Positions 16,508 through 25,150 of a stretch of DNA of 64,000 nt are shown here, one piece after another (within the stretch, counting starts at the first letter, position 1; each line of letters begins with the position of its first letter). The stretch is from Nostoc sp. S4 (lineage in GTDB: Bacteria; Cyanobacteriota; Cyanobacteriia; Cyanobacteriales; Nostocaceae). The position numbers and the translations under genes are program-made. Below the pieces are notes generated by a model. That model searched no databases. It was not told the DNA's origin and was given only the letters and a program-made list of their open reading frames with translations. Location of the stretch: the NCBI GenBank assembly GCA_029379225.1, contig JAQYWR010000015.1, positions 1-64,000 on the forward strand. The letters are read 5' to 3'.

Positions 16508-16543
16508 CAGCCAACAGCATGAATTTTACTGTTTAGTTGGCTG
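16508..16543 (+). terminator. stem-loop terminator after the Gp157-like gene
   Basis: CAGCCAAC (16508-16515) pairs with GTTGGCTG (16536-16543); a T-rich stretch (CTCTTTTTT) follows after about 12 bases. Confidence 0.55.
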
Positions 16544-16658
16544 CTAATTATAACTCTTTTTTAACACTTAAGTAGGTTGGCAGTATGAAAGTCAAATATG
16601 TTCACAATTAACTGAATTAAGCTTAGTTTCTAAAATAAATGGTGTTTTATCTGTTTCT

Positions 16659-17222
16659 CTAACTGCTCATTTTTAGCCAACCAAACACAGTCGCAACAGT
16701 TAACTCCAAGTTTATCCCGGCTAACACTGGCAAACGATCATCACCCTGCAAAAGTTCTGGTTGCTGATTTGGACGGAAGACCAAAATGGAACGATCTTCT
16801 GGGTCTATCAACCAACCTAATTGGCAACCATGATCTAAGCAATAGAGAATATTGCCTGTGACTCGATTTGAACTTTGTTCGGGAGAAAGAATTTCAATTG
16901 TCCAGTCTGGAGGAAGCAGAAAATCGTTGGGTGCCTCCCCATCAGCAGCAAAGGGAATACGCGACCAGTTGAAAACCGCTACATCAGGTACTATTGAGCG
17001 GATACCAAAACTACAGCGCAGTTCTGGAAAGGCATAAGCAACATGAAGGCTTTCGGCAACATCGTTGATGCTGTTGCATAGCCTTAACTGTAATCGGCTG
17101 TGCTTCCCTTTTGGCATTGGTTTTTGAATAATCTCACCATTAATGTAAACGCTTGCAGGCTTTGTCTCTGGTAGCTTGAGAAACTCCTCCAGAGTCAGGG
17201 ATTGGGTAATTACCGTAGACAT
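16659..17222 (-). CDS. Uma2 family (DUF820) endonuclease-fold protein
   Basis: 187 aa. Typical Uma2 layout, very common in cyanobacteria: LTLEEFLKLPE at the start, YINGEIIQKPMPKGKHSRLQL, RSIVPDVAVF (the D of the nuclease core) and PPDWTIEILSPEQ (the E.. strand), then WLIDPEDRSILVF. The fold is restriction-endonuclease-like; cellular function is unknown. It is inserted in the opposite orientation upstream of the PRTRC-type cassette. Confidence 0.85.
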   Translation of the reverse strand: MSTVITQSLTLEEFLKLPETKPASVYINGEIIQKPMPKGKHSRLQLRLCNSINDVAESLHVAYAFPELRCSFGIRSIVPDVAVFNWSRIPFAADGEAPNDFLLPPDWTIEILSPEQSSNRVTGNILYCLDHGCQLGWLIDPEDRSILVFRPNQQPELLQGDDRLPVLAGINLELTVATVFGWLKMSS

Positions 17223-17345
17223 GGCTCAGTCGAGAAAAGCAAAGGGGATATGTTTTAGTCTACCAGTACCTACTCTCAAAAACAGTTTCTACTTCTGGCT
17301 ACCGCCACAACCGCTTGCACACCAGTTAACAAGGCCAAAAAAGCT

Positions 17346-17990
17346 ATGACCGCAAAATGGCTAACACCAGAACAGGCCATTGTCAAAGCCAACCTCACTG
17401 TTACATCTGAAACTTTAAAATCTTACATTTCAGAACAACAGGGAAAAACCACTGCTGAAGAACAATTCCAAGCTTTAGGATTGCTATTTGACAGGGAACG
17501 CTTGCGTGCAGGTAAAGCTAACTTTTTGCAACTTTTAGAACCAGTAAGTGATGAAAATAGCTACGCCGAAGATGAAATTGACTCTCATCAGTTATATGAC
17601 GATGACATAGAAACATCTGCTACCAACAAGGTAAATCAACTAGAACCATTTATTTTTGAGCAATGCAAAGTTCAAATTGTCATCACCCTACTACCTACAC
17701 AACAAACAGGAGATAGACCTGTAATGATTGCTGCTAGCAGTCACGGTGATTTCCCTGTAGTTACCATGCTCAACCAAGAAGAACTCGGTGATTTTCCACC
17801 TGCAATTGTTCAACTCTTGGACGAACTGAAAGCCGATTTTCCTAATCGCCAAATTCGCCGGAATATAGCCCAGACTAAAGCTGTCAAAACCAATAAACCG
17901 TCCACTACCCAGACTCCAGTTCGCACTGAAACTGCTAGATCAGATACTACTAAACCAGCAAGTAATACTACGCAAATATCACTTTTTTAA
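17346..17990 (+). CDS. PRTRC system protein E-like
   Basis: 214 aa. The N-terminal 45 residues (LTPEQAIVKANLTVTSETL) are polar; the middle is acidic. The region about 98-180 (CKVQIVITLLPTQQTGDRP, then DFPVVTMLNQEELGDFPPAI, then LLDELKADFP) resembles the strand-helix pattern I associate with PRTRC protein E. The last 35 residues are Thr/Lys-rich and disordered. It is the first gene of a rightward cassette with five-base spacing to the next gene. The assignment rests on this pattern and on gene order. Confidence 0.5.
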   Translation: MTAKWLTPEQAIVKANLTVTSETLKSYISEQQGKTTAEEQFQALGLLFDRERLRAGKANFLQLLEPVSDENSYAEDEIDSHQLYDDDIETSATNKVNQLEPFIFEQCKVQIVITLLPTQQTGDRPVMIAASSHGDFPVVTMLNQEELGDFPPAIVQLLDELKADFPNRQIRRNIAQTKAVKTNKPSTTQTPVRTETARSDTTKPASNTTQISLF

Positions 17991-17995
17991 ATGCC

Positions 17996-18433
17996 ATGAC
18001 TACTACAAATACCAACAAATTACTTGTTATCTACGAAGATCAACAACACTGGATTCCAGAAGCGATCGCCTTTAACGACCAATTACTACGCGATGCCTTC
18101 ACTCCTCTTTGCGCTGAACTGGCAAACGCAGATATTGAGCGTAAACCAGGAGAACCCATTCACATCATCAAGAAGCCCGGTAAAAAAGGTGCTTCTTCTC
18201 TAGATTGCCTGATAATGGCTGCTGAAGAAATCAACCCCGCAGTCCAAATGTGCTACCAAATACGTCAACGTCAGGTCATCACCGGAATTGACTGGCAAAA
18301 TGCAGCACAGCTATCAGTCCAGATTGAAGAAGCGATCGCATCTGGGACAGAATTTTCTCAGTCACTCAACCAAACCCTAAAATCCCTAACAGCCTGCACT
18401 CCCACATCAAGCGTTATCCCTGAAGGTTTTTGA
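17996..18433 (+). CDS. PRTRC system protein C-like (candidate ubiquitin-like)
   Basis: 145 aa. Residues about 28-66 (LLRDAFTPLCAELANADIE, then IHIIKKPGKKG) follow the pattern of PRTRC protein C, a small protein whose C-terminal half reads EEVRD.....YPEL..A.IE, then Y.F....G.KG. Here a C-terminal extension of about 75 residues is added. No terminal Gly-Gly is present (it ends in EGF), so conjugation through the C-terminus is not evident. Spacing to the upstream gene is five bases. Confidence 0.45.
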   Translation: MTTTNTNKLLVIYEDQQHWIPEAIAFNDQLLRDAFTPLCAELANADIERKPGEPIHIIKKPGKKGASSLDCLIMAAEEINPAVQMCYQIRQRQVITGIDWQNAAQLSVQIEEAIASGTEFSQSLNQTLKSLTACTPTSSVIPEGF

Positions 18434-18445
18434 GTGCTGACAGAA

Positions 18446-18556
18446 GGGGTTGGAAATTGACTTGAGGGATAAATTATTGTCCACATTACAGCAGTTTGCA
18501 TTTCCACTGAAGTACACCCCACAGTCTGCTTCCGTCTTCTCTTAAATTCCAACCCC
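18446..18556. repeat. inverted repeat inside the PRTRC-type cassette
   Basis: GGGGTTGGAA (18446-18455) is inverted as TTCCAACCCC (18547-18556). The 111-bp segment fills most of the only sizeable gap in the cassette, between the C-like and F-like genes. It may be a small inserted element or an RNA stem that tunes downstream expression. Confidence 0.5.
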
Positions 18557-18579
18557 CATAATAACGAGTTTCACTAAGT

Positions 18580-19404
18580 ATGTCTGACCTCGTACCCATC
18601 AGCATGGCAGAGGCAATTTACAGTCTTTGTCAGTGCCAATTTACCTTAGATGCCACAGAATCACTCGATTATCTGGAAAAGCAACTCAATATCTACTCCT
18701 TACTAGCACTGTATCAGCATTACTTTCCCACCGAATGGGCAGCCAGCCAAGCTACTATTTACCCACCCACAGATGCAGATTGCCATAGCCTCAGAGAAAT
18801 AGAATTCATTGTACTGATTTACACCCGTCTGTTTCCGTTATCTCACTGGACTGTAGAAACAGCCTACGAACAAAGATTGCACGGTATTCCTATTACCACA
18901 ATGGGTATTGACTGGACAATGGATGGAGAAATTGAACATCTCAAAGATGGTTGGCAGCTACTTTTACCCTTTAGCCATGATGGTCGCCGTTGGCTTGATG
19001 ACATTAACCCAGAAGGCAGTGAGTGGTTTGATAGTGAATTTGCAATTTACGGAATTACATACAGTGACATCGACCACCCAGATGAAATTGACCAAAAAGA
19101 ACTGAAATGGCAGTGCTATCAATCAAATACCCCTTTAAAATTTCTGCCTCTAGCTTTAAGGCTCCTAGATCATCAAACCAAAAACATCTGGCTAGACGAG
19201 TACCCAGACAATTATTACTACCAACCTGACTGCACCTCTTTACCTTGGTCAAAAGCATCTATTGATTTGCTCACTAAAAAATGGCAGCAAGCAAACCGAA
19301 TGCTGAACTGTGCAGCCGACCTAATTGATTGGCTAGAAGCAGACTTAAAACCTCATGCTCAAATCCTACTAAAACTATGGAAACAAGCATTGAAACCACG
19401 TTAA
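18580..19404 (+). CDS. PRTRC system protein F-like
   Basis: 274 aa, named by position and length between C- and B-like genes. The N-terminus has IYSLCQCQFTLD, and the middle is rich in Trp, Tyr and Asp (HWTVETAYEQR, PMWD-type segments such as TMGIDWTMDGEIEHL). Mostly soluble alpha/beta, without catalytic motif that I can see. Its end overlaps the E2-like gene by 28 bases, so both belong to one transcript. Confidence 0.45.
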   Translation: MSDLVPISMAEAIYSLCQCQFTLDATESLDYLEKQLNIYSLLALYQHYFPTEWAASQATIYPPTDADCHSLREIEFIVLIYTRLFPLSHWTVETAYEQRLHGIPITTMGIDWTMDGEIEHLKDGWQLLLPFSHDGRRWLDDINPEGSEWFDSEFAIYGITYSDIDHPDEIDQKELKWQCYQSNTPLKFLPLALRLLDHQTKNIWLDEYPDNYYYQPDCTSLPWSKASIDLLTKKWQQANRMLNCAADLIDWLEADLKPHAQILLKLWKQALKPR

Positions 19405-20135
19405 CCGACGTTACATCCACGGCAATTTTATCCAGCGAGATTCTACGAGCAATTTTGGCAGACCCTCCCCGAAAATCTCCAGTAATTCAAGCAGAATTGC
19501 TGTTTTTGGATGGCATTTACATCTTCCACCACCGAGACAAAGAAATTGCCGATGCTCATATTTACAAATGTATCTCACCCGCAGCCCTAAGAACTGCTTT
19601 CAGCAATGAACCAATTGATACTGGTTGGATGGAACCAGGAATTGTGCGTTGGGGTACGGGCAGTACAGACACATACTTGGTAAAATTCATTCCACCAGCC
19701 ACTCATACGATCAATTGCGATGAACTTGGTTCTTTAACCGTTCCGCTACCTGCAATGGTGTTTGTGGGCAAGGGATTAAAATATTGGGTTTGGGCAATTC
19801 AAGAACAGGAGTTTACTCCTCAAGCACCAGCCTTTCATATGCCACTACCCAATGTCTACAGTTCTGGACAGGTGTGTTGGGGAGTGAACGAACCACCTGC
19901 TGCTAATGGTCTATCAATTAACCATGCTTGGAATTTGTTTATTTGCAGTATTTTCACTAACCACTTAACAATAAGTAAATCACAAAAATACCGCAAGGAT
20001 GTTCGCCAGCAACTTCTAAAACTGCACAAAAGATGTAGACGCGCAACCTATCCTGTATCTGACCTTGTGCCTATCGGCAATCAGAAAAGTGTCGCTATGC
20101 TTGTGCAGGAAATCCTCGATGAACCCATTGCTTGA
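19377..20135 (+). CDS. PRTRC protein B-like, E2-type (prokaryotic E2 fold)
   Basis: 252 aa from the ATG at 19377; a start 48 bases upstream is also open. Early strands AELLFLDGIYIFHH and WMEPGIVRWG are followed by VFVGKGLKYWVWAI. The key segment is PLPNVYSSGQVCWG, with Cys167 in the position of the E2 active-site cysteine of the prokaryotic E2-D/PRTRC-B family (Pro-rich loop, then N-V/I-...-C-W-G). It would receive an activated ubiquitin-like or small protein from the ThiF/E1 protein. It overlaps the JAB gene by 17 bases. Confidence 0.65.
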   Translation: METSIETTLTDVTSTAILSSEILRAILADPPRKSPVIQAELLFLDGIYIFHHRDKEIADAHIYKCISPAALRTAFSNEPIDTGWMEPGIVRWGTGSTDTYLVKFIPPATHTINCDELGSLTVPLPAMVFVGKGLKYWVWAIQEQEFTPQAPAFHMPLPNVYSSGQVCWGVNEPPAANGLSINHAWNLFICSIFTNHLTISKSQKYRKDVRQQLLKLHKRCRRATYPVSDLVPIGNQKSVAMLVQEILDEPIA

Positions 20136-20811
20136 AGGCATTATTGGTTACAAAATTGTCATAACTTCATCTCTGCCTACACACACCAGCAGTGGACTAG
20201 AGTACCTTTATGCCGGAAATGGCATCTTTGCTAGAGCCATTCGTCCTGGCATAGAGGTATTAATGCCTATTTGCTTGTGTTCCCAAACTATCAAAGGGCT
20301 ACCTCAGCTAACACCTTATCTCAAAGTCACTCCCTTAATTCCCAAACCGCTACTACTGGAAATATGGTGGTCGAGTTATCAAGCTGGCAATCAATTTCAT
20401 GAAATTCTCTTTCACCTCCACTGTACTGATTCAGGCTGGGATTTACAAGTCCCAGAGCAAATTCAAACTCCCACTAGCTGCCAGCCAACTCATTATGGCA
20501 GTGACTCTTCCCACCAGAAAGCGGCTGTAGACATCCATTCCCACGGTTCCTTACCTGCCTTTTTCTCTACCACCGATAATGCTGACGAATCTGGCTTTCG
20601 CATCTATGGGGTACTAGGTAGAGTTAATACCCTGAAACCAGAGATTAAAATCCGGGTTGGACTGTTTCGCCACTGTTGGGATGTACCTGCTAGAGCAGTG
20701 TTTGACATTGACCCAGACTTTTTTATGGTTGATGTCTCACTGTCATCTGGCTGTAAATTTTACAGTACCGATGTACCTCCTGTAAATGTGATGGAGAAGC
20801 TATGGAGGTGA
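20119..20811 (+). CDS. PRTRC protein A-like, JAB/JAMM metallopeptidase
   Basis: 230 aa from the ATG at 20119 (AGGAAAT upstream), chosen over the GTG-like frame start at 20065. The zinc motif is perfect: H140-S-H142, seven residues, S150-T-T-D153 (HSHGSLPAFFSTTD), the HxHx7SxxD of JAMM deubiquitinases. The Glu of the active site is not pinned. In PRTRC-type cassettes the JAB protein is thought to process or remove a ubiquitin-like partner. It overlaps ThiF by 10 bases and the E2-like gene by 17. Confidence 0.8.
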   Translation: MNPLLEGIIGYKIVITSSLPTHTSSGLEYLYAGNGIFARAIRPGIEVLMPICLCSQTIKGLPQLTPYLKVTPLIPKPLLLEIWWSSYQAGNQFHEILFHLHCTDSGWDLQVPEQIQTPTSCQPTHYGSDSSHQKAAVDIHSHGSLPAFFSTTDNADESGFRIYGVLGRVNTLKPEIKIRVGLFRHCWDVPARAVFDIDPDFFMVDVSLSSGCKFYSTDVPPVNVMEKLWR

Positions 20812-21710
20812 ATTTCACTTTAGCAAATGCCTGTTCCCTCACCGATAACTGTATCAATTTAACCAATTGTACTATGGAGCTAAATCTTGATTTGGCAAAT
20901 GCTTCTCCTGTCGTGACTATCAACTACTCGAAGATAGAACTGTGGCTAGTTGGGTGTGGCGGTACTGGTTCTTGGTTGGCTCCTTCTTTGGTTCGGTTAG
21001 GTAGAGTTCTTTCTCAGCAAGGTAAACAGGTGAAACTCTACTTTGTTGACCCGGATCATGTTGAGTCAGCTAACGTTTTACGCCAGTGCTTCTGTGATGC
21101 AGAAATCGGACTCAACAAAGCCAAAACGTTGGCACTGCGCTACTCCCTGGCTTGGAAGATGGAAGTTACAGCGATCGCTCAACCTTTCCAACCCGAATGG
21201 ATTGTCCCCAGTTACAATACCCTGATTGTTGTCACTGCTTGCGTAGATAATGCCAAAGCCAGAGAGTCAATTGCCCAAGCACTCCAGCACAATACTCATC
21301 GCCCTGTGCCTCACATTTGGCATTTGGATTGCGGTAACTCCAAACGTAGTGGTCAGGTACTGTTAGGTTCCCATCTGTCTACTAACCCCAATGACTATGA
21401 TTTCGAGGCTTTGGGTTGCTTTCGCTTACCTGCGCCAACTGTACAGCAACCCGACCTACTGCTTCCACAACCAGAAGAGTTGGCAGACAACAACTTGTCC
21501 TGTGAACAAATGGCCTTGCTCAATAGCCAGTCCTTGAGCATTAACCAGCGAGTTGCTGCGGAAGCTTTTGATTATTTGTTGCAATTGACGACGGGAAAAC
21601 TACGGCGATTTGCTACTTATTTTGACTTAGAGAGTGGTAGCGGAAAATCTCTATATACAACGCAAGTCAGTATTATGCAAGCGATTCTCCTGAGTCACTT
21701 CTGTACATAG
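20802..21710 (+). CDS. PRTRC ThiF-family (E1-like) adenylating protein
   Basis: 302 aa. The nucleotide motif is LVGCGGTGSW (G51-C-G-G-T-G56), followed by YFVDPDHVESANVLRQCF (the D.D..e..NL.RQ-type motif with conserved Asn and Arg) and CVDNAKARESI (metal/AMP Asp). HLDCGNSKRSGQVLLGS is the PRTRC-ThiF-type variant of the later strand. It should activate the C-terminus of a small protein as an adenylate. A candidate thiol is the Cys in NLSCEQM, but this is uncertain. It is the last gene of the cassette. Confidence 0.8.
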   Translation: MEVNFTLANACSLTDNCINLTNCTMELNLDLANASPVVTINYSKIELWLVGCGGTGSWLAPSLVRLGRVLSQQGKQVKLYFVDPDHVESANVLRQCFCDAEIGLNKAKTLALRYSLAWKMEVTAIAQPFQPEWIVPSYNTLIVVTACVDNAKARESIAQALQHNTHRPVPHIWHLDCGNSKRSGQVLLGSHLSTNPNDYDFEALGCFRLPAPTVQQPDLLLPQPEELADNNLSCEQMALLNSQSLSINQRVAAEAFDYLLQLTTGKLRRFATYFDLESGSGKSLYTTQVSIMQAILLSHFCT

Positions 21711-21876
21711 GCGTAGCCCACACTTCTCTACGAGACGCTCTTGCTAGCTTGCTTCACCGTAGGAGTACGATAAAGCTACTTCGACTGCGCTCAGTACAAG
21801 TCAGTGACCGTCGTAGACATCGCTCGCCTCTCAAGTTAATAACCAAGCACTGTACAGAAGCAACTGTACAGTGACT
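21711..21876. repeat. dispersed palindromic repeat block
   Basis: CTTCTCTACGAGACGCTCTT, TAGCTTGCTTCACCGTAGG and CTGTACAGAAGCAACTGTACAG-type half-palindromes fill the gap between two convergent genes. Very similar strings recur at 42.2 kb, 40.9 kb and 60.0 kb. No gene is seen. Confidence 0.55.
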
Positions 21877-22605
21877 TCAATTGAGCAAACCAGCCCGCAA
21901 CGCTAATACAGCTGCTTGGGTGCGATCGCTTGCACAAAGCTTGTTCAAAACCCCACGCACATATACTTTGACACTTCCCAGGCTGAGATAGAGTTTCTGG
22001 GCAATCTCGTTATTGCTATAGCCTTGGACAATTAACTCCAAGACTTGCATTTCCCGATTTGTCAGTGGATCTGCTTCCAGAATGCTTGCTTGCTCTGGGT
22101 CAATTGCAGAGATCGTTACCGTATGAGTAGCATTTGGTTTTGGTTTCACCACAGCCGCAGTAGATTGACGAGTATGCTTGAGAACAATACGAGCGATCGC
22201 TGGATCAATCCAAGACTGACCTTCATGGGTGATATGCAGTGCTTCCAACAACAACTCGAACTTAATTGTTTTCACACAATAAGAGTCTGCCCCAGCTGCA
22301 AACGCTGCCAGTACCATCTGCTCTTTGGCAAACGAAGTAAGCATCATTACTTTAGTCTGTGCTGCTGTTTCCGACACTAAAGATTCCCGAAACTGCTGCA
22401 CCAGCCATATTCCGTCTCTATCCGGCAAGCCAATATCGATGATTGCTATGTCTGGTTTTGTACTTTGGAGCAGTTTCAACCCATTGGAGGCTGTAGCTTC
22501 ATCACCCACGACTTGAATACCTTCTTGCTCCTTGAGAGAACTACGCATTCCAATCCGCGTTAAGCTATGGTCTTCAATAATTGCTACTCGAATATCTACC
22601 ATCAT
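21877..22605 (-). CDS. NarL/LuxR-type response regulator
   Basis: 242 aa. The receiver domain has VAIIEDHSLTR (acidic pair Glu11/Asp12), phosphoacceptor Asp57 in IAIIDIGLPDRDG, Thr/Ser in MMLTSF and a Lys in YCVKTIKFE. The linker is Pro/Lys/Thr-rich. The C-terminal LuxR helix-turn-helix reads LTNREMQVLELIVQGYSNNE, then LYLSLGSVKVYVRGVLNKL. A classic DNA-binding response regulator. The partner kinase may be the hybrid protein at 23357, 750 bp away in divergent orientation. Confidence 0.92.
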   Translation of the reverse strand: MMVDIRVAIIEDHSLTRIGMRSSLKEQEGIQVVGDEATASNGLKLLQSTKPDIAIIDIGLPDRDGIWLVQQFRESLVSETAAQTKVMMLTSFAKEQMVLAAFAAGADSYCVKTIKFELLLEALHITHEGQSWIDPAIARIVLKHTRQSTAAVVKPKPNATHTVTISAIDPEQASILEADPLTNREMQVLELIVQGYSNNEIAQKLYLSLGSVKVYVRGVLNKLCASDRTQAAVLALRAGLLN

Positions 22606-23356
22606 TTACCTCAGCAGCTTGGTAACTATACTTTTTTAACTGTCGAATATGGTTTCAAGGAAAGGATTACTCCATTGGACGAAAAATTTTAGCTATTTAG
22701 CCAAAATGTGGCTATTGAGATGCAAAGCGGCATTTCAATGTTATTAAACCTTATCTAGGTTGAAACCAGTAGTTTTTACAGTATTGGCTGAAAAGTTCAT
22801 ATATCAAGGGCTACATATCTCAACTAGCTGTTGAAAAAGCTCCAATGTTCAAAATGGACATCGTTTAATCTGAAAATTCTCTGAAAAAATCTTCCCAAAG
22901 TATAAAAAAATATAAAAGCACTGAAGTTAAACTGAAACCAATACAGTTTATTCTGACTTGTGTCCACATCACACTTAGAGGAGGATGTAGCTTATTTCTA
23001 AGCGAGAACCCTGGCTCTTACACATAACATAGCCAGATTAACAATTCGTAATTACGAATTAGTAATTACGTTATGAATGGGAATTTAGACCTCAATCATA
23101 AGGTTGTGACCTGTAGAAATGGGAGACTATAACCAGTTTCTTAATTACCAATTACGTAGCTTGCTTCTCGTTGGAGGCGAGTATTACGAATTAGTAATTA
23201 TATTGACCAATGCCTTGAGTTTTAGAAAAATCTGATGAATTTTCATCGCTGCGTAGTAGTTAGCATGGCGCTTGAAAATACACTTTTGACAACGAAATTT
23301 AGCTTTATTACTCTTTTTTTATACTCAAAAGAAATTAGGTTTATCAAAGGCGTTTT
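22606..23356. other. long divergent intergenic region with AT-rich repeats
   Basis: 751 bp between divergent two-component genes. No gene is supported. ATTACGAATTAGTAATTA occurs at 23051-23068 and again at 23183-23200, part of a palindromic family (TAATTACGAATTAGTAATTA) typical of Nostoc intergenic DNA. Promoters for both neighbours presumably lie here but none is clear. Confidence 0.5.
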
Positions 23357-24496
23357 ATGAACACTTTATCTTGGAATATAACTTCAGAACAAAGAAACCA
23401 AAAAATTCTGCTGGTTGATGACTCAGCTGACAGCCTCCGCTTGCTGCAAGTCACTTTAAAGCTGAAGGGATACAACGTGATCATAGCCGACAGTGGTGTT
23501 GAAGCATTGGTAAAAATTGCTGAATCTCCTCCCGATTTGGTACTGCTTGATGTAGTGATGCCGGAGATGGATGGCTACGAAGTTACCCGGCAAATTAAGC
23601 ACAACTCAAACTTACCTTTTATCCCAATTTTGCTGGTGACAGGTTCTGAAAAATCAAGTGTCGTCAAAGGTTTAGATGCAGGTGCAGATGAATTTATTCG
23701 CAAGCCGGTAGATAAGAAGGAATTACTGGCCAGGGTGCGGGCTTTGCTGAGACTGAAACACAGTATGGATGAACAACTATTCCTCAGTCAGCGACGGGAA
23801 GATTTTGTGACCCGTCTCACTCACGACCTCCGAACTCCGTTGATAGCTGCTGACCAATTCCTAAAGTTGCTGCAAAGAGGTGTTTTTGGCAATACTTTAT
23901 CAGCAATGCGTGAATCTTTAAAACAAATGGCTCAGAGTAACCAAACTTTGTTGTCAATGGTCGATACCTTGTTAGAAGTTTACCAGTATGAAGCTGGAGG
24001 CAAAACTTTGGATTTCTTTGTGGTTGACCTATGGGAATTATGTCAGCAGGTAGTGCAAGAACTAATGCCTTTGGCTGATGTTAAACAGTTAACTCTCAAA
24101 GCTGTTTTGACAAAGGGTACTGAAGCTTCTTTAGCTAGGGTTAGAGGCGATCGCCTGGAACTACGCCGACTGCTGGCTAACTTAGTTGGTAACGCCATTC
24201 GCTTCAGTGATGCTGGGTCAATAGAAGTTCGCCTCAATTCCACTGTTCAAGGGGTAACGATTGAAGTAGAGGATACAGGTATTGGCATGAATCCAGAAGA
24301 ACAATTACTCTTATTTGATCGCTTTCGACAGGGTAAGCATCAACGTCGGGGTAACGGTTTAGGATTATATTTGTCCCGTCAAATTGTTGAAGCCCATCAG
24401 GGAAATATTTCTGTTTCATCGACTGTTGGGAAAGGCAGTATCTTCACAGTTTATTTACCTGTGCAAACAGGTTATTCAGAAATGTTATCAGCATAA
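23357..24496 (+). CDS. response regulator-histidine kinase fusion
   Basis: 379 aa. The receiver domain at residues about 15-130 (ILLVDDSADSLRLLQ, LVLLDVVMPEMDG, IRKPVDKKELL) precedes a HisKA domain with the H-box THDLRTPLIAADQFL. The ATPase domain has the N box LLANLVGNAIRFS, G1 VEDTGIGMNPEEQ and G2 GNGLGLYLSRQI. No membrane span is seen, so it is a cytoplasmic kinase with an N-terminal receiver, a layout common in cyanobacteria. It likely phosphorylates a partner regulator such as the NarL-type protein next door. Confidence 0.92.
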   Translation: MNTLSWNITSEQRNQKILLVDDSADSLRLLQVTLKLKGYNVIIADSGVEALVKIAESPPDLVLLDVVMPEMDGYEVTRQIKHNSNLPFIPILLVTGSEKSSVVKGLDAGADEFIRKPVDKKELLARVRALLRLKHSMDEQLFLSQRREDFVTRLTHDLRTPLIAADQFLKLLQRGVFGNTLSAMRESLKQMAQSNQTLLSMVDTLLEVYQYEAGGKTLDFFVVDLWELCQQVVQELMPLADVKQLTLKAVLTKGTEASLARVRGDRLELRRLLANLVGNAIRFSDAGSIEVRLNSTVQGVTIEVEDTGIGMNPEEQLLLFDRFRQGKHQRRGNGLGLYLSRQIVEAHQGNISVSSTVGKGSIFTVYLPVQTGYSEMLSA

Positions 24497-24625
24497 AAGA
24501 TTTGGGAAATCGAGCTTCACAATTCGTACCGAAATAACTTACCTAGTTTATCAAAAAAACTGATAATCAAGGCTTTCAGTTATTCAAAAAAGTAACTTAT
24601 TGATGCGTGCCTCTTAAGGTAAGTT

Positions 24626-24952
24626 TTACCAAGATTCATCTGGTTCAGGTGGATGCCAACCACGAGTAGTTGAACTTTCATCACCTAGTCGATCAATTGC
24701 CCCAGGATCGCTATTGAGAAATTCATCTAAATCTTCATATACACTTGGATAATAAGAACCTGATGTAGGTTTGATAGGATTTTCCTTAATTATTATGCTT
24801 TCACCAGATTTCAGATGAGCATATTCGGGGTAATGCTCATCTTGAGATATATCATCAGAAGGAGTGATCAACTCATCTCCTGGTGAATCTGGGTCATCGT
24901 CATAAAGCATTACTAATAAACCATCTTCTAGTCGTTGAATTCTTTTATTCAT
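24626..24952 (-). CDS. small acidic hypothetical protein
   Basis: 108 aa from the ATG at 24952; a TTG 45 bases upstream would extend it. Acidic and Pro/Ser-rich (MLYDDDPDSPGDELITPSDD, YEDLDEFLNSDPGAIDRLGDE), ending GWHPPEPDESW. Not recognised. It lies divergent to the polymerase-like gene with about 200 bp between them; a DNA-mimic or regulatory partner role is conceivable but has no direct support. Confidence 0.5.
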   Translation of the reverse strand: MNKRIQRLEDGLLVMLYDDDPDSPGDELITPSDDISQDEHYPEYAHLKSGESIIIKENPIKPTSGSYYPSVYEDLDEFLNSDPGAIDRLGDESSTTRGWHPPEPDESW

Positions 24953-25150
24953 AAAATCTAGTGGCAGTTTCAAAATTTTGTAGTTTAAGTAATACAATAG
25001 GAAAATGATAATACGATTAAAAGCGCTGTTCAGCTATTTAACTTTCTTGGAAGTCTGCTAGCAGAGCTAATACCGTATAAAATACCGCCTGCCATGAGAT
25101 CAGTAAATTGTCCACTTGGATGATTTTATCGAGTGTAATTTCGTGCCAAG

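Noticed and set aside
18580-19404. Protein F-like gene as an enzyme of the PRTRC cassette
   Set aside because: No catalytic motif was found, so only a positional name is given.
23041-23200. ATTACGAATTAGTAATTA repeats as a possible CRISPR-like array
   Set aside because: Only two copies with unrelated spacing; a common Nostoc intergenic palindrome, not an array.
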